DNA of 64,000 nucleotides, from contig CAJJRX010000006.1 in the NCBI GenBank assembly GCA_905194315.1, positions 1 through 64,000 on the forward strand, read 5' to 3'. The notes beneath the pieces are model-generated. The model was not told the DNA's origin and did no database searches. It saw only the letters and a list, made by a program, of their open reading frames with translations. Below, piece by piece: positions 42,740 through 51,818 of this stretch. The translations under genes and the position numbers were made by a program. Position 1 is the first letter of the stretch. Every line of letters begins with the position of its first letter. The DNA is from an uncultured Sutterella sp. (GTDB lineage: Bacteria > Pseudomonadota > Gammaproteobacteria > Burkholderiales > Burkholderiaceae_F).

Positions 42740-44137
42740 ATGTTTAACTTTTTCCGGAAAAAAGCTCAGCCTGCCAGCATCACCATGCAGCCGCCCGAGC
42801 CCTATGAGACAGACTCCGTCTTCTGCATATTCACGCCTCAGATTCCTTCGCTTGAGCAGGCAAGAACCCGTCTTGAGTCCTCAGAAGGTGAAGTCAGACT
42901 TGTAGAAGCGGACATTGACGGCCCGTCGCTCTTTTACGAAGTTGAATTCCGTCAGCGCCGCTACCGCGGTGTGATCTACCATAATTCGGAGAAAATCGAT
43001 ACCGCCTTCCTTCAGGTGGATCAGCTCTTTGACGAGGAAAAGCAGGCACTCGATCTTGAATCCGACACCCTGACCCTCGGTCTGACCTTCGGTCCCGATG
43101 CCCTGCTCTCCTACCATCTGCAGATAAAAATTGCCGCCATCCTCTGTCCTGACATGACTGCGGTCTTCGACGCCAATGCCATACGGATTCTGAGCGGTCG
43201 CGGTGTTCTGCTCACGGCAGCCACCTATGAGCAGCCTTCTCCAACCTACCTCTTCACGATGCATGCCGTCAACGCTGAAAAATCCGGCGAAGTGTGGCTT
43301 CACACTCACGGGCTGCTGCGCTGCCATGCACCGGAAATTGAAGTGTTGCAGGCAACACGGGAGACAGCCTACAACTACTCCCAGTTCCTCAGCCACATGG
43401 CACAGCGTCTTATCGAGGAGGCCGGTAAAGCACTCGCTGACGCAGGCTCCGCGCCTCTGGAGGATGACGCCGGCGAGCTGAGATACAAACTTCTTCAGGA
43501 GGAGATTGTGCTCGCCCAGATTGCCTCCGGCGAGGTGCTCGTCGGGGTGATGAAACCGTGGCCCGAAGCGCTTGCGGATTATCCCGGTCTCTCGCTTGGC
43601 ACTGTCGCCTCCCGTGAACACCATAACGGTGTCATCGGTACGTTGTATGCCAGGGTGGTGACCTTCCGCGGCGAAGGTGAACCTGATGTCTCCGATCCGC
43701 AAAAGCTCACTGAACTGTATGACCTGCTCGGCGACGGCAACATCACCTACCATCTGTCAAATGCCGAAACCGACCGTATGGCTTCGCTGGCACGCGAACG
43801 CATCAGTTTTCTGCAGAAAGGCCTCGCTTTGCGTGAGGCTTATCCGGATGCCGGACTGGATGTTCTGGCAAAAATCGGTCTCTATGCGCCGGACGAAAAC
43901 GGGCAGCCCGATCCGGAGCACAGAGAACACTGCTGGTTTGATGTGCACAGTGTCAGCGACGGGCAGATCACCGGCAGACTGCTGCACGATACGTTCAGTA
44001 TTGAAGGCGTGAAGGAAGGTGATGTGCTTACCTACCCGGTAGAACTTCTCACCGACTGGAGCGTTGCCGGCGTTGAGCCTTCCACAGCCCACCTGGTGGA
44101 TCTGCTCTCACAGCGGCTTAAGGAACACGCAGGCTGA
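42740..44137 (+). CDS. DUF4026-like protein with C-terminal DUF2314-like part
   Basis: Soluble protein of 465 residues with no signal peptide. The N-terminal two thirds resemble DUF4026 proteins of unknown function. The end (HCWFDVHSVSDGQITGRLL, then GDVLTYPVELLTDW) resembles the DUF2314/YegJ pattern. Both calls are from memory and tentative. The ATG has AGGAGG upstream. The gene is monocistronic: it follows the tRNA terminator and ends at a bidirectional terminator facing dnaE. No function is proposed. Confidence 0.75.
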   Translation: MFNFFRKKAQPASITMQPPEPYETDSVFCIFTPQIPSLEQARTRLESSEGEVRLVEADIDGPSLFYEVEFRQRRYRGVIYHNSEKIDTAFLQVDQLFDEEKQALDLESDTLTLGLTFGPDALLSYHLQIKIAAILCPDMTAVFDANAIRILSGRGVLLTAATYEQPSPTYLFTMHAVNAEKSGEVWLHTHGLLRCHAPEIEVLQATRETAYNYSQFLSHMAQRLIEEAGKALADAGSAPLEDDAGELRYKLLQEEIVLAQIASGEVLVGVMKPWPEALADYPGLSLGTVASREHHNGVIGTLYARVVTFRGEGEPDVSDPQKLTELYDLLGDGNITYHLSNAETDRMASLARERISFLQKGLALREAYPDAGLDVLAKIGLYAPDENGQPDPEHREHCWFDVHSVSDGQITGRLLHDTFSIEGVKEGDVLTYPVELLTDWSVAGVEPSTAHLVDLLSQRLKEHAG

Positions 44138-44157
44138 GCGCTGCGGCAGTCCGATTA

Positions 44158-44192
44158 AAAAAGGCTTCCGGCAAACCGCCGGAAGCCTTTTT
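44158..44192. terminator. Bidirectional terminator between the DUF4026-like gene and dnaE
   Basis: AAAAAGGCTTCCGG (44158-44171) pairs perfectly with CCGGAAGCCTTTTT (44179-44192), with A and T runs for both directions. It lies between two convergent genes. Confidence 0.9.
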
Positions 44193-44197
44193 GGCCT

Positions 44198-47100
44198 CTA
44201 GTCATACTGCACTTCGAAACTTCTGATGCAGGGCAGTCCGGTGACTGTATCGAGCGCCTCGTCGGCAGCGCTGATGGTAAAGGGCAGATGCAGTGTGCCC
44301 GACATACCGTCAGCGGTCAGCGAAATCGCCACATTGAGGCCGTTCTCGTTTTTATTCTCCAGCAGACGCTCTTTGAGAAGCTCAAAGCGCTCCTTGCTGC
44401 AGTCCCCGAGCTCAAGCATGAGTCCGCGGGCGGTGCGTTCGCGGAAAGTGGCAAGGTCAAACGCATCAACCAGTGTCAGGCTGTTGGACTTGCGGAAATC
44501 CGACCAGCGAACCAGAACCCGCAGGAACACCACTTTGTCGACTTCAAACAGCGGACGGAATTTGTCCCAGGTCTCCTGGAAACACCGGACCTCAACCTGA
44601 GTGACACCGTCATCAATGGTCACTGCGCCGAAACGTCCGTTTTTTCCCTGAATGGTGGAGGCGGCAGTCACAATTCCGGCGATACGTACCTCCGTGCCGC
44701 CCTTCTGTGTCTTCATTTCTGCGAGCCCCTTAAGCGCTGCAGGATGGTAGCGCTTGATTTCTTTGGCGTAGAAATCATACATATGCCCCGAGAACCAGAA
44801 CCCGAGGGCCTTTTTCTCCTCCTGCAGCTGCTTCGGGCCGCTCCAGGGCGCAGCATCAACCCAGTTGACGACACGCTCCTCCTCTTCGACATCCCCGAAC
44901 AGACTGCTCTGACCGGCGCTTGCGGCAACCGCCTGCCCGGCTGTAATGGCGTTGGAGACGTTGGCGGAGAGTTTTCCGCGGTCCGGATCGACACTGTCAA
45001 AGACGCCGCATTTGATCATCGAATCAAGGTTGCGCGCTGAAATCCCGGATGTGCGGGCTGTGAGATCAAAGATATCCTTGAAGGGGCCGCCCTCTTCACG
45101 GGCCTTCACAATGCTTTCGACCTGCTGCTGCCCCATGCCTTTGATGCCGCCCAGACCAAAACGGATATGTTTGGTGTCAGGTGCTGTGAAGAACCACTCC
45201 GATTCGTTGATGTCGGGAGGCAGTATGGTAATGCCGTTGGCTTTTGCGTCATCAAGCAGTGCCTTCATCTTCTCACCCTGATCCATCACCATACAGAGGT
45301 TCGCTGCCATAAAAGCCGACGGATGATGCACCTTCAGGTAGGCCGTCTGGTACGCCACATAGGAATAGGCTGCCGCGTGCGACTTGTTGAAGCCGTATCC
45401 GGCAAACTTTTCCATCTGATTGAAAATCTCTGTGGCTGTCGCTTCGTTCACGCCGCGCTCGCGGGCACCTTCGATAAAGACGGCGCGCTGGCGCTTCATC
45501 TCCTCAACATTTTTCTTACCCATGGCGCGGCGCAGCAGGTCGGCGCCGCCAAGCGAGTAGCCGCCGAGAACCTGCGCCACACGCATCACCTGTTCCTGAT
45601 ACACCATCAAGCCGTAGGTTTCTTTGAGCACCGGCTCCATCCGGTCATCAAGATAGGTGACTTTCTTCTGACCGGATTTACGGGAGAGGTAGTCCGGAAT
45701 ATGGTCCATCGGTCCCGGGCGGTACAGCGCGTTTAAAGCGACAAGATCCTCCAGACAGTCCGGTTTTGCCTCCTGCAGAAGTTTGCGCATCCCTTCGGAT
45801 TCAAACTGGAAGATCGCCGTGGTGTTTCCCTGCTGGAAGCATTTGTACGTCTCTACGTCATCAATCGGAATGCGTTCAAGCTGAAAATCCGTACCGGGAT
45901 TGAGTCTGTCAATGTATTCCTTGGCTTTCTGCAGAATGGAGAGCGTGGTCAGCCCGAGGAAGTCGAACTTCACAAGGCCGACATTCTCGACGTCCTTTTT
46001 GTCAAACTGACTGATGGTGTTTTCGGGGGCACCGTCAGAGTTGTAAAGCGGACAGAAATCGGTCAGCTTACCCGGGGCGATCAGCACACCTCCAGCGTGC
46101 ATCCCGAGGTTGCGGACCACCCCTTCAAGCGGGCGGCCCAGACGCATCACCTCTTTGTACTGTTCATCGTTCTCAATCGCCTCTTTGAACTCGGGAATGG
46201 TGTCGATGCAGTTCTGCAGCGTGACGTTTTTCCCCGGTATGGCCGGAATCAGCTTCGAGAGCCGGTCGGCCTTACTGAAGGGAACATTGAGCACACGGGA
46301 GACGTCACGGACAACCTGCTTGGCCCCCATCGTACCGAAGGTGGCAATCTGGCTCACAGCATCCGCACCATAGGTGTTTTTCACATACTCAATCGTGCGG
46401 TCACGGTTGTACTGACAGAAGTCCACGTCAAAGTCAGGCATCGAGACACGTTCCGGATTCAGGAAACGTTCAAAAAGGAGGTCATATTTGAGCGGATCAA
46501 GGTCGGTAATCCCGAGCGAGTAGGCCACGAGCGACCCGGCGCCGGAACCTCGTCCCGGTCCGACCGGCACACCGTGGGTTTTCGACCAGTTGATAAAGTC
46601 CTGCACGATCAGGAAGTAGCCCGGGAACTGCATCTTTTTAATGATGCCGAGCTCATACTCGAGGCGCTCGAGATAGGCGGGACGTTTTTCATTACGCACA
46701 GCCTCATCGGGGTACAGGAACTCAAGTCGCTTCTCAAGCCCCTCATGCGAGAGCTGATCCATATAGTCATCAAGCGACATCCCGTCAGGCGTCGGAAACA
46801 CCGGCAGCTGCGGCTTGTTGAGCACACCATCGAGATTGCATCGCTTGGCGATTTCCACCGAATTGGCCAGAGCCGAGGGAATATCTTTGAAGAGTTCGCA
46901 CATCTCCTCTTCAGTCTTGAGATACTGCTCGGGCGTGAAAGGCTTCTCTCTGGCGGGGTTCGTGATGATGTCCCCGTTGGCGATGCAGCAGCGCACCTCG
47001 TGCGCCTCAAAGTCGTCCCGGTTGAGAAACTGCACGGGATGAGTCGCCACCACCGGCACCTGACCCTCAGCAGCCAGATTCGCCAGAAAGCGGACAACCG

Positions 47101-47644
47101 ATTCGTCGTTCGGACGGCCGGCACGCTGCAGCTCCACATACAGACGCCCCGGGAAGCGGGACTTCCACATGGACAGTTCCATCGCGCCGAGTTTTTCCAT
47201 CCCCAGAGAGATCAGCCGCCCCAGACGCCCCTGCGGGCCGCCGGTGAGCATGATCAGTCCCTCGGTCGACTCCGGCTCGTCAAACCACTTGTCATCAATC
47301 TGACCGCGGTACTCGTCCTGCGTATCCAGAAAAGCGCGTGTGAGCAGCGTGCAGAGCGAATGGTAGCCTGTGTGATTCATACAGTAGAGTGCCATCCGGT
47401 AGGGCTGATCAGGAAAGCCCGGATTCTTCACGCGGATGTCACAACCCAGAACCGGCTTGATTCCGGCCTCCTGCGCATGGGTGTAAAAGCGCAGTCCGCC
47501 GAAAATGTTCATCGAGTCCGAGATACCGAGTGCCGCTCCGCCCTCCTGCGCCACCTTGTGAATAGCCGGGTCAATTCTCGTGATCCCGTCTGTGACGGAG
47601 TACTCCGTGTGCATACGCAGATGAACAAAACGTGGTTCGGACAT
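44198..47644 (-). CDS. dnaE: DNA polymerase III alpha subunit
   Basis: Replicative polymerase catalytic subunit, 1148 residues. The N-terminal PHP domain begins with FVHLRMHTEYSVTDG, and the polymerase palm contains the PDFDVDF catalytic aspartates and GRGSGAGSLVAYSL. A helix-hairpin-helix (GLGGIKGMGQQQ) and a C-terminal OB-fold follow. Length and order match DnaE1-type alpha. It is transcribed alone, upstream of and unrelated to apbE. Confidence 0.97.
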   Translation of the reverse strand: MSEPRFVHLRMHTEYSVTDGITRIDPAIHKVAQEGGAALGISDSMNIFGGLRFYTHAQEAGIKPVLGCDIRVKNPGFPDQPYRMALYCMNHTGYHSLCTLLTRAFLDTQDEYRGQIDDKWFDEPESTEGLIMLTGGPQGRLGRLISLGMEKLGAMELSMWKSRFPGRLYVELQRAGRPNDESVVRFLANLAAEGQVPVVATHPVQFLNRDDFEAHEVRCCIANGDIITNPAREKPFTPEQYLKTEEEMCELFKDIPSALANSVEIAKRCNLDGVLNKPQLPVFPTPDGMSLDDYMDQLSHEGLEKRLEFLYPDEAVRNEKRPAYLERLEYELGIIKKMQFPGYFLIVQDFINWSKTHGVPVGPGRGSGAGSLVAYSLGITDLDPLKYDLLFERFLNPERVSMPDFDVDFCQYNRDRTIEYVKNTYGADAVSQIATFGTMGAKQVVRDVSRVLNVPFSKADRLSKLIPAIPGKNVTLQNCIDTIPEFKEAIENDEQYKEVMRLGRPLEGVVRNLGMHAGGVLIAPGKLTDFCPLYNSDGAPENTISQFDKKDVENVGLVKFDFLGLTTLSILQKAKEYIDRLNPGTDFQLERIPIDDVETYKCFQQGNTTAIFQFESEGMRKLLQEAKPDCLEDLVALNALYRPGPMDHIPDYLSRKSGQKKVTYLDDRMEPVLKETYGLMVYQEQVMRVAQVLGGYSLGGADLLRRAMGKKNVEEMKRQRAVFIEGARERGVNEATATEIFNQMEKFAGYGFNKSHAAAYSYVAYQTAYLKVHHPSAFMAANLCMVMDQGEKMKALLDDAKANGITILPPDINESEWFFTAPDTKHIRFGLGGIKGMGQQQVESIVKAREEGGPFKDIFDLTARTSGISARNLDSMIKCGVFDSVDPDRGKLSANVSNAITAGQAVAASAGQSSLFGDVEEEERVVNWVDAAPWSGPKQLQEEKKALGFWFSGHMYDFYAKEIKRYHPAALKGLAEMKTQKGGTEVRIAGIVTAASTIQGKNGRFGAVTIDDGVTQVEVRCFQETWDKFRPLFEVDKVVFLRVLVRWSDFRKSNSLTLVDAFDLATFRERTARGLMLELGDCSKERFELLKERLLENKNENGLNVAISLTADGMSGTLHLPFTISAADEALDTVTGLPCIRSFEVQYD

Positions 47645-47737
47645 ATAACGCCTTCTGAGATTTTTTCTGTAGATATGTTAACTGACTAAGCCTATCAAAT
47701 TCTGCCGCACCATGCCTTCGTGCGCAGAGGAAAGCGC

Positions 47738-47791
47738 AAAAAAAAGTGCGGCCGGACCGGATTCCGCCTCCGGGATCCGCCGCCGCACCTT
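47738..47791 (-). terminator. Terminator after apbE
   Basis: GTGCGGC (47746-47752) pairs with GCCGCAC (47782-47788); on the minus strand it is followed by eight T. Confidence 0.8.
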
Positions 47792-47819
47792 TGCTGACGA
47801 AAAACCGCACTGCGCAGGC

Positions 47820-48935
47820 TCACTTTGTCTGCGGGGTGATTTCCGTCACTGTCATGGCCTTGTCAGTGAGCACGAAAACCGCTTTGGCTGCCGGGGTGAC
47901 CGCCACGGACTTCATATCGCCGTTGAGCAGAATAACTTTCATCTCGGGATGTTTTTTGAGCAGCTCTATCGAGCGATCCCAGCCGATACCGAAAAACGCG
48001 GTACAGAGGGCATCAGCACGGGCGCCGTCGCTGTCCACAATCGAGACACTGACGACATCGGTCTTGACAGGCTGACCGGTTTTCGGGTCAAGAATATGCC
48101 CGTAGCGTTTACCGTTCTCGACAAAGTAGCGCTCGTAGGCACCGGAGGTGATCACACTCTCGTCGGTCGCCTCCACATAGCCGAAATACGCATTGCGCTC
48201 CTCTTCAGGATGCTGCAGACCGATTTTCCACGGTTTACCGTCAGGACGTGTGCCGATCGCCACCACATTTCCCCCGAGACTGAGCACGCCGCGGGCAAGG
48301 CCTTCCGCCTTGAGCTCCTCCTGCATGCGTGTGCCGATATAGCCCTTGGCGATACCGCCGAGATCAAGACTCTGGCCGGGGGCGATCTGCACATACGCCT
48401 CGCCGTTGTCAAGTTCTCCGACCTTCACCTGGCGGTAGTCAACCGTTTTCACCGCCTCCTTGATGGCCTCCGAGGTGGGGACGTGCTCTCCGCCGAAACC
48501 GATACGCCAGACATTGACCAGCCGGCCGATTGTCGGTTCAAAGGCGCCATCGGTAAGCGCGGCAACCGCCACGGAACGCCGGACAAGGTCGGCAATCTCC
48601 CCGGGAACTGCGACCTTCTGACCTGAGAGGCGGTTGACCTCATTGAGCGGGCTGTCACGATGCACAGTAAAAAGATCATCGTACTTCGTGGCGAGCTCAT
48701 CTGCGCGATCGGCAAACCGGTGAGCATCCTCACTCTTTTTGGCATAGGTTTTGATATTGATGACCGTACCCATATGCAGGGTATTGAGCGTGACCATATA
48801 CTGCTCGCCGCCCTGATACCTGACCTGGGCCACATCCCCCTTCGGGGACGGCGCAGTCTCGGCGGCAGCACCCGCTGCGATACCAAAAGCGAGCAGAAAA
48901 CTCAGAGTGAGGGCTTTTCGCGCAGAAAACAACAT
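47820..48935 (-). CDS. apbE: FAD:protein FMN transferase (ApbE)
   Basis: Periplasmic enzyme of 371 residues that links FMN from FAD covalently to a Ser/Thr of target proteins. A signal peptide (LSFLLAFGIAAGAAA) lacks a lipobox cysteine. The core shows MGTVINIKTYAK, the SLDLGGIAKGYI motif and the C-terminal HILDPKTGQPV motif, all typical of ApbE. The likely substrate, an FMN-binding-domain protein, is encoded directly upstream on the same strand (49053-49382). A terminator lies between the two. Confidence 0.95.
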   Translation of the reverse strand: MLFSARKALTLSFLLAFGIAAGAAAETAPSPKGDVAQVRYQGGEQYMVTLNTLHMGTVINIKTYAKKSEDAHRFADRADELATKYDDLFTVHRDSPLNEVNRLSGQKVAVPGEIADLVRRSVAVAALTDGAFEPTIGRLVNVWRIGFGGEHVPTSEAIKEAVKTVDYRQVKVGELDNGEAYVQIAPGQSLDLGGIAKGYIGTRMQEELKAEGLARGVLSLGGNVVAIGTRPDGKPWKIGLQHPEEERNAYFGYVEATDESVITSGAYERYFVENGKRYGHILDPKTGQPVKTDVVSVSIVDSDGARADALCTAFFGIGWDRSIELLKKHPEMKVILLNGDMKSVAVTPAAKAVFVLTDKAMTVTEITPQTK

Positions 48936-48963
48936 CTTGACGGATTCTCTATCGGTGGTGAAG

Positions 48964-48992
48964 AAAAAAGGGAGACCTTGAAGGATCTCCCT
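48964..48992 (-). terminator. Terminator between the FMN-binding-protein gene and apbE
   Basis: AAGGGAGA pairs with TCTCCCTT; read on the minus strand a T-run follows (AAAAAA on the plus strand at about 48964-48969). It may give more FMN-binding protein than ApbE. Confidence 0.8.
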
Positions 48993-49052
48993 TGCGCTCA
49001 GTCAGTCTCCGGCGGCGCAGATGCGTCCGCTCAGAGAGAGCTAAAGCCGAAA

Positions 49053-49382
49053 TTACATGGCCTTGGAAAGAGCGTCCTTAACGGCAGCGCGGATACCTTC
49101 GGAGGAGAGGGTAGCGCCGGCAGCGTTTTCAACGCCTTCAACACCGTTCTTTTCAACGATCTTCGGGAGCATTTCTTCCTGAGCAGCGCCGATGATCATG
49201 TCGGTTTCACCGTGCTTGAGAACCTTAACACCGGCAATCTTGCCACCCTTCACGTCGACCTGGACCTGGATCTTGGAAGCACGGCCCTGACCTTCACCGG
49301 TGTAGGAACCGTCTTTGTAGGCGGCCTGAGCGGCACCGGCGGCGAGGAGAGCAGCGGCAGCAACAGCGATAAACTTCTTCAT
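49053..49382 (-). CDS. Exported FMN-binding-domain protein, likely ApbE substrate
   Basis: Protein of 109 residues with a signal peptide ending at about residue 20 (AAQA-A). The mature part is a single FMN_bind domain. The motif ENAAGATLSSEG (85-96) fits the ApbE target pattern, with Thr91 as the predicted FMN attachment residue. Such small flavinylated proteins shuttle electrons in the periplasm, for example between membrane oxidoreductases and periplasmic reductases. GAGG precedes the ATG at a good distance. Confidence 0.9.
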   Translation of the reverse strand: MKKFIAVAAAALLAAGAAQAAYKDGSYTGEGQGRASKIQVQVDVKGGKIAGVKVLKHGETDMIIGAAQEEMLPKIVEKNGVEGVENAAGATLSSEGIRAAVKDALSKAM

Positions 49383-49573
49383 ATTGATAACCTCAACAGT
49401 TGTAGTTATGTTCGTCAGTGCCTCAGCTCACTGTTCAGAGGCTGGGTTTGTGCACTAACGCGGGGAATGAGAGTTGAACTCTCGGCATATATTCCTTGTG
49501 ACTGGTCACTCACCACAGTGACGTTGAAACGCCATCAAGGGGCGAGACTGATATTAGCACAAACCCGTACCTG

Positions 49574-49606
49574 TTCGACTTATGTCGAAGTGACAAAATT
49601 TTCGAC
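49574..49606. promoter_or_regulatory. Three TTCGAC half-sites upstream of the FMN-binding-protein gene
   Basis: TTCGAC-TTAT-GTCGAA (49574-49589) is a perfect inverted repeat, and a third TTCGAC lies at 49601-49606. The site is in the 242-base gap upstream of the FMN-binding-protein gene, which also holds GAGAGTTGAACTCTC (near 49469). It is a candidate operator for an unknown regulator. Confidence 0.45.
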
Positions 49607-49624
49607 TTTGTATCTAGACCGGAT

Positions 49625-49858
49625 TCAGGCGGTCTTTTTCGCCGCTTTTTTATGGACTTTAGCTTTGGGGGTCTGATGAGTTTTGGCCTGAACTTTTTTA
49701 GCGGCTTTCACTTTGGCCTTCGCTGCGTGGTGCCTGGCAGCGGCTTTCGCCGAGGAGACCTGAACCTGCGCCACATCATCTGCGGCGCTCATTTCAGCGG
49801 CCTGGACAGTGCCCGCCGTGAACACACAGGCGGCAAGGAGAAGAAACACGTTTTTCAT
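49625..49858 (-). CDS. Exported Ala/Lys/His-rich small protein, acid-shock (Asr)-like
   Basis: Protein of 77 residues: a signal peptide (about 1-20, ending VQA-A), then a short acidic stretch (EMSAADD), then a tail very rich in Ala, Lys and His with repeated AKxK/KAxKK units. The composition and layout resemble the acid-shock protein Asr of enterobacteria, although sequence identity cannot be judged by eye. The ATG at 49858 has AAAAGG upstream; a frame from 49876 would overlap that site. Confidence 0.7.
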   Translation of the reverse strand: MKNVFLLLAACVFTAGTVQAAEMSAADDVAQVQVSSAKAAARHHAAKAKVKAAKKVQAKTHQTPKAKVHKKAAKKTA

Positions 49859-49878
49859 GGCAATTGCCTTTTGCAAAC

Positions 49879-49909
49879 GGTGCGGGCGAAGAATTCACAC
49901 ACCCGCACC
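49879..49909 (-). other. GC-rich hairpin in the leader of the Asr-like gene
   Basis: GGTGCGGG pairs with CCCGCACC around a 15-base loop. It lies about 20 bases before the ATG on the minus strand, near the ribosome-binding site. It may affect translation, or end a transcript on the plus strand (a T-run follows at about 49918-49924). Confidence 0.45.
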
Positions 49910-50138
49910 GGGAGTTCTGTTTTTTATCCGTCGTCCGACTCCCGTGCCGGACAGTCCGACAGAGCAGGAAAAGGACGGCGGACAGCCACTCCGGACAGAT
50001 GAAATCTATTGTGGGAGAGGTGTTTTCGATATTCAACCTCCAGAGCGGGCACACTATATCAGAGGGCTGCAGGTGATCGCCGTAACGATTTCTAAAAGAC
50101 GTTTCCGGCTGATGCAAAAGCCACGATTCAGAAACAAC

Positions 50139-51818
50139 TTACTCCTTCGTGTGGTGTTTCTCCCGGAACTCCTCAAGGCTGAGATGCGGCAGAGAGCTGA
50201 TAGGCACCCATTCGCCGTTACCGGTTTTAACGTTTTGCTGATCCTCGCAGGCGCTGTTGCCGAGCCAGTCGCACGCCGGGGCACGTACTCCCTCGGGAAC
50301 GATACCCAGCCACTGTGCCAAAAACAGCGAGAAGTAACGGCCGCTGCGCTCGGCAGTCACATTCTCGCGACGGCTGACTGCCGTGCCGGTCATAATGAGC
50401 GGCGGCTCGAACGCATCCGCCACATCATGGGTGTGTTTGGGCGCCCAGCCGTCACGGGTGTTTTTGATACCGAGGCCATGGTCTGCTGTGTAAATCAGAC
50501 TCCAGGCACCTTTGCTCTGCGTTCTGACCAGCTCTTCAATCCGGGCGACCAGACGGTCAGTGCGGCGCAGCGATTCGATGTAGCACGACATCTCTTTGGA
50601 CTCAAAATACTCCGTGTACTCGCCGCCGGTGCGGTTGCACGCTGTCGGATGAGACCCCCAGAGATGAACAACGATAAAGCGCTTCTTTCCGTCAGCCTTG
50701 AGCCGGGTTTTGAGCGGCTCAATGAGCGCCTCATCCGAACTCAGAGCCGTCGGATCATCTTCCGTGAAATAGATATAGTCCGCATAGGAGGCCACCATCG
50801 AAACCGGAGAATCATCGCCGCCGCGGCGGTGCTGGTTGGAGATCCAGCCGGTCTCATAACCGGCCATAGAGGCGAGCGTGATGACATTGTTCGCATACTC
50901 GGGCGCCTCAACGCCGTGAGGCGCATACAGTTCCTCCGACAGAGACGGCACCGTTGCAAAGCTTGCCGCGTGGAAGTTTGTCCAGAGCCTGCCCTGAGCG
51001 GCGCTCATCCACGGCGTGTTGTTCCAGGGCGCACCGTAGGCGCCCATAAAGTCGCGGCGCACACTCTCGCCCATCACCAGCACGCATGTGTCGCACATCG
51101 CACCGTCACTGCTCATGTGGAATTTCCAGGACGGCGTGCGGTTGAAGATGGTTTTGGACGGATCCATCGTCTTCGCCGCCTGCCAGGCACGGCTCACATC
51201 CTTGTAAAGCACAACCTCGTTAATTCGGAAGGTGGTCAGACCGAGTGTCCCCTTAATGGTGGAACGGATCACCGAGGCGCCGGTGATGGCGAAAATCAGC
51301 ACAATTCCGGCCACCACCCAGCGTTTTGTACGGTAGGCCTCCCAGCGGCAACGTCTGGAATGCCAGAAAATCAGTCCGGAAAGCACAATCAGTGCCGTAT
51401 AGAACCGGGGCACTGAATCCGGCAGCAGCGAGAGATACTCTCCTGCCTCCTGCGGATTGGTGTTGATCAGTGCAGCGATCGCATTGGCGTCCGGCTCCCC
51501 GTAGGAGAGCCCCACCACGCCGTAGCCAAGCGCAAGTATCAGCCAGAGACTCAGATACACGAGCAGGCCGCGGGTATGGAAGAGTCGCAGAACAATCAGC
51601 GAAATCCCGAGACCGCAAAGGGCGTCACGTCCGACATACCAGCTCGGCGCATAGCCGAGCATATATCTCGCGAGCATGAAAAACGCCACGATCAGTATTG
51701 GGAAGAGCGTTATCGTCCAAAGTGACTGGTGTGCAGGGGGGGGGGGGAAAGCGTGTTTTTCTGTACCATGAAATTGATCATCCGAGTCTGTACGCCCGTC
51801 GGGCGCCGGAGTAGCCAA
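50139..51818 (-). CDS. Phosphoethanolamine transferase-like membrane sulfatase-fold protein; poly-C tract near start
   Basis: Inner-membrane protein of about 540-560 residues. About five N-terminal membrane helices are followed by a periplasmic alkaline-phosphatase-fold domain. Visible features are LVMGESVRRDF (metal Glu), the ATVPSLSEE nucleophile region, HLWGSHP and YTADHGLG (metal Asp-His). The fold is that of EptA/OpgE-type enzymes that add phosphoethanolamine to lipid A or other glycans. A 12-base poly-C tract lies at codons 25-28 (51736-51747). The open frame as read begins only with a TTG at 51818, inside the terminator loop of glnS. The ATG at 51769 is out of frame with the protein; a tract of 10 or 13 would join them. 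The gene may thus be phase-OFF here. Confidence 0.85.
   Translation of the reverse strand: MATPAPDGRTDSDDQFHGTEKHAFPPPPAHQSLWTITLFPILIVAFFMLARYMLGYAPSWYVGRDALCGLGISLIVLRLFHTRGLLVYLSLWLILALGYGVVGLSYGEPDANAIAALINTNPQEAGEYLSLLPDSVPRFYTALIVLSGLIFWHSRRCRWEAYRTKRWVVAGIVLIFAITGASVIRSTIKGTLGLTTFRINEVVLYKDVSRAWQAAKTMDPSKTIFNRTPSWKFHMSSDGAMCDTCVLVMGESVRRDFMGAYGAPWNNTPWMSAAQGRLWTNFHAASFATVPSLSEELYAPHGVEAPEYANNVITLASMAGYETGWISNQHRRGGDDSPVSMVASYADYIYFTEDDPTALSSDEALIEPLKTRLKADGKKRFIVVHLWGSHPTACNRTGGEYTEYFESKEMSCYIESLRRTDRLVARIEELVRTQSKGAWSLIYTADHGLGIKNTRDGWAPKHTHDVADAFEPPLIMTGTAVSRRENVTAERSGRYFSLFLAQWLGIVPEGVRAPACDWLGNSACEDQQNVKTGNGEWVPISSLPHLSLEEFREKHHTKE
51736..51747. repeat. Homopolymer tract G12 (C12 on the coding strand)
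   Basis: Twelve consecutive G on the plus strand, inside the start of the phosphoethanolamine-transferase-like gene. Such tracts slip during replication and change reading frame. Confidence 0.95.

Noticed and set aside
49440..49500. tRNA or tmRNA remnant (GAGAGTTGAACTCTC resembles a T-arm)
   Set aside because: The loop is too short, and no acceptor stem, CCA or anticodon arm can be drawn.
51769..51818. TTG at 51818 as the true start of the phosphoethanolamine transferase
   Set aside because: It lies inside the glnS terminator hairpin, has no Shine-Dalgarno and would add an atypical N-terminus; kept only as the formal open-frame boundary.
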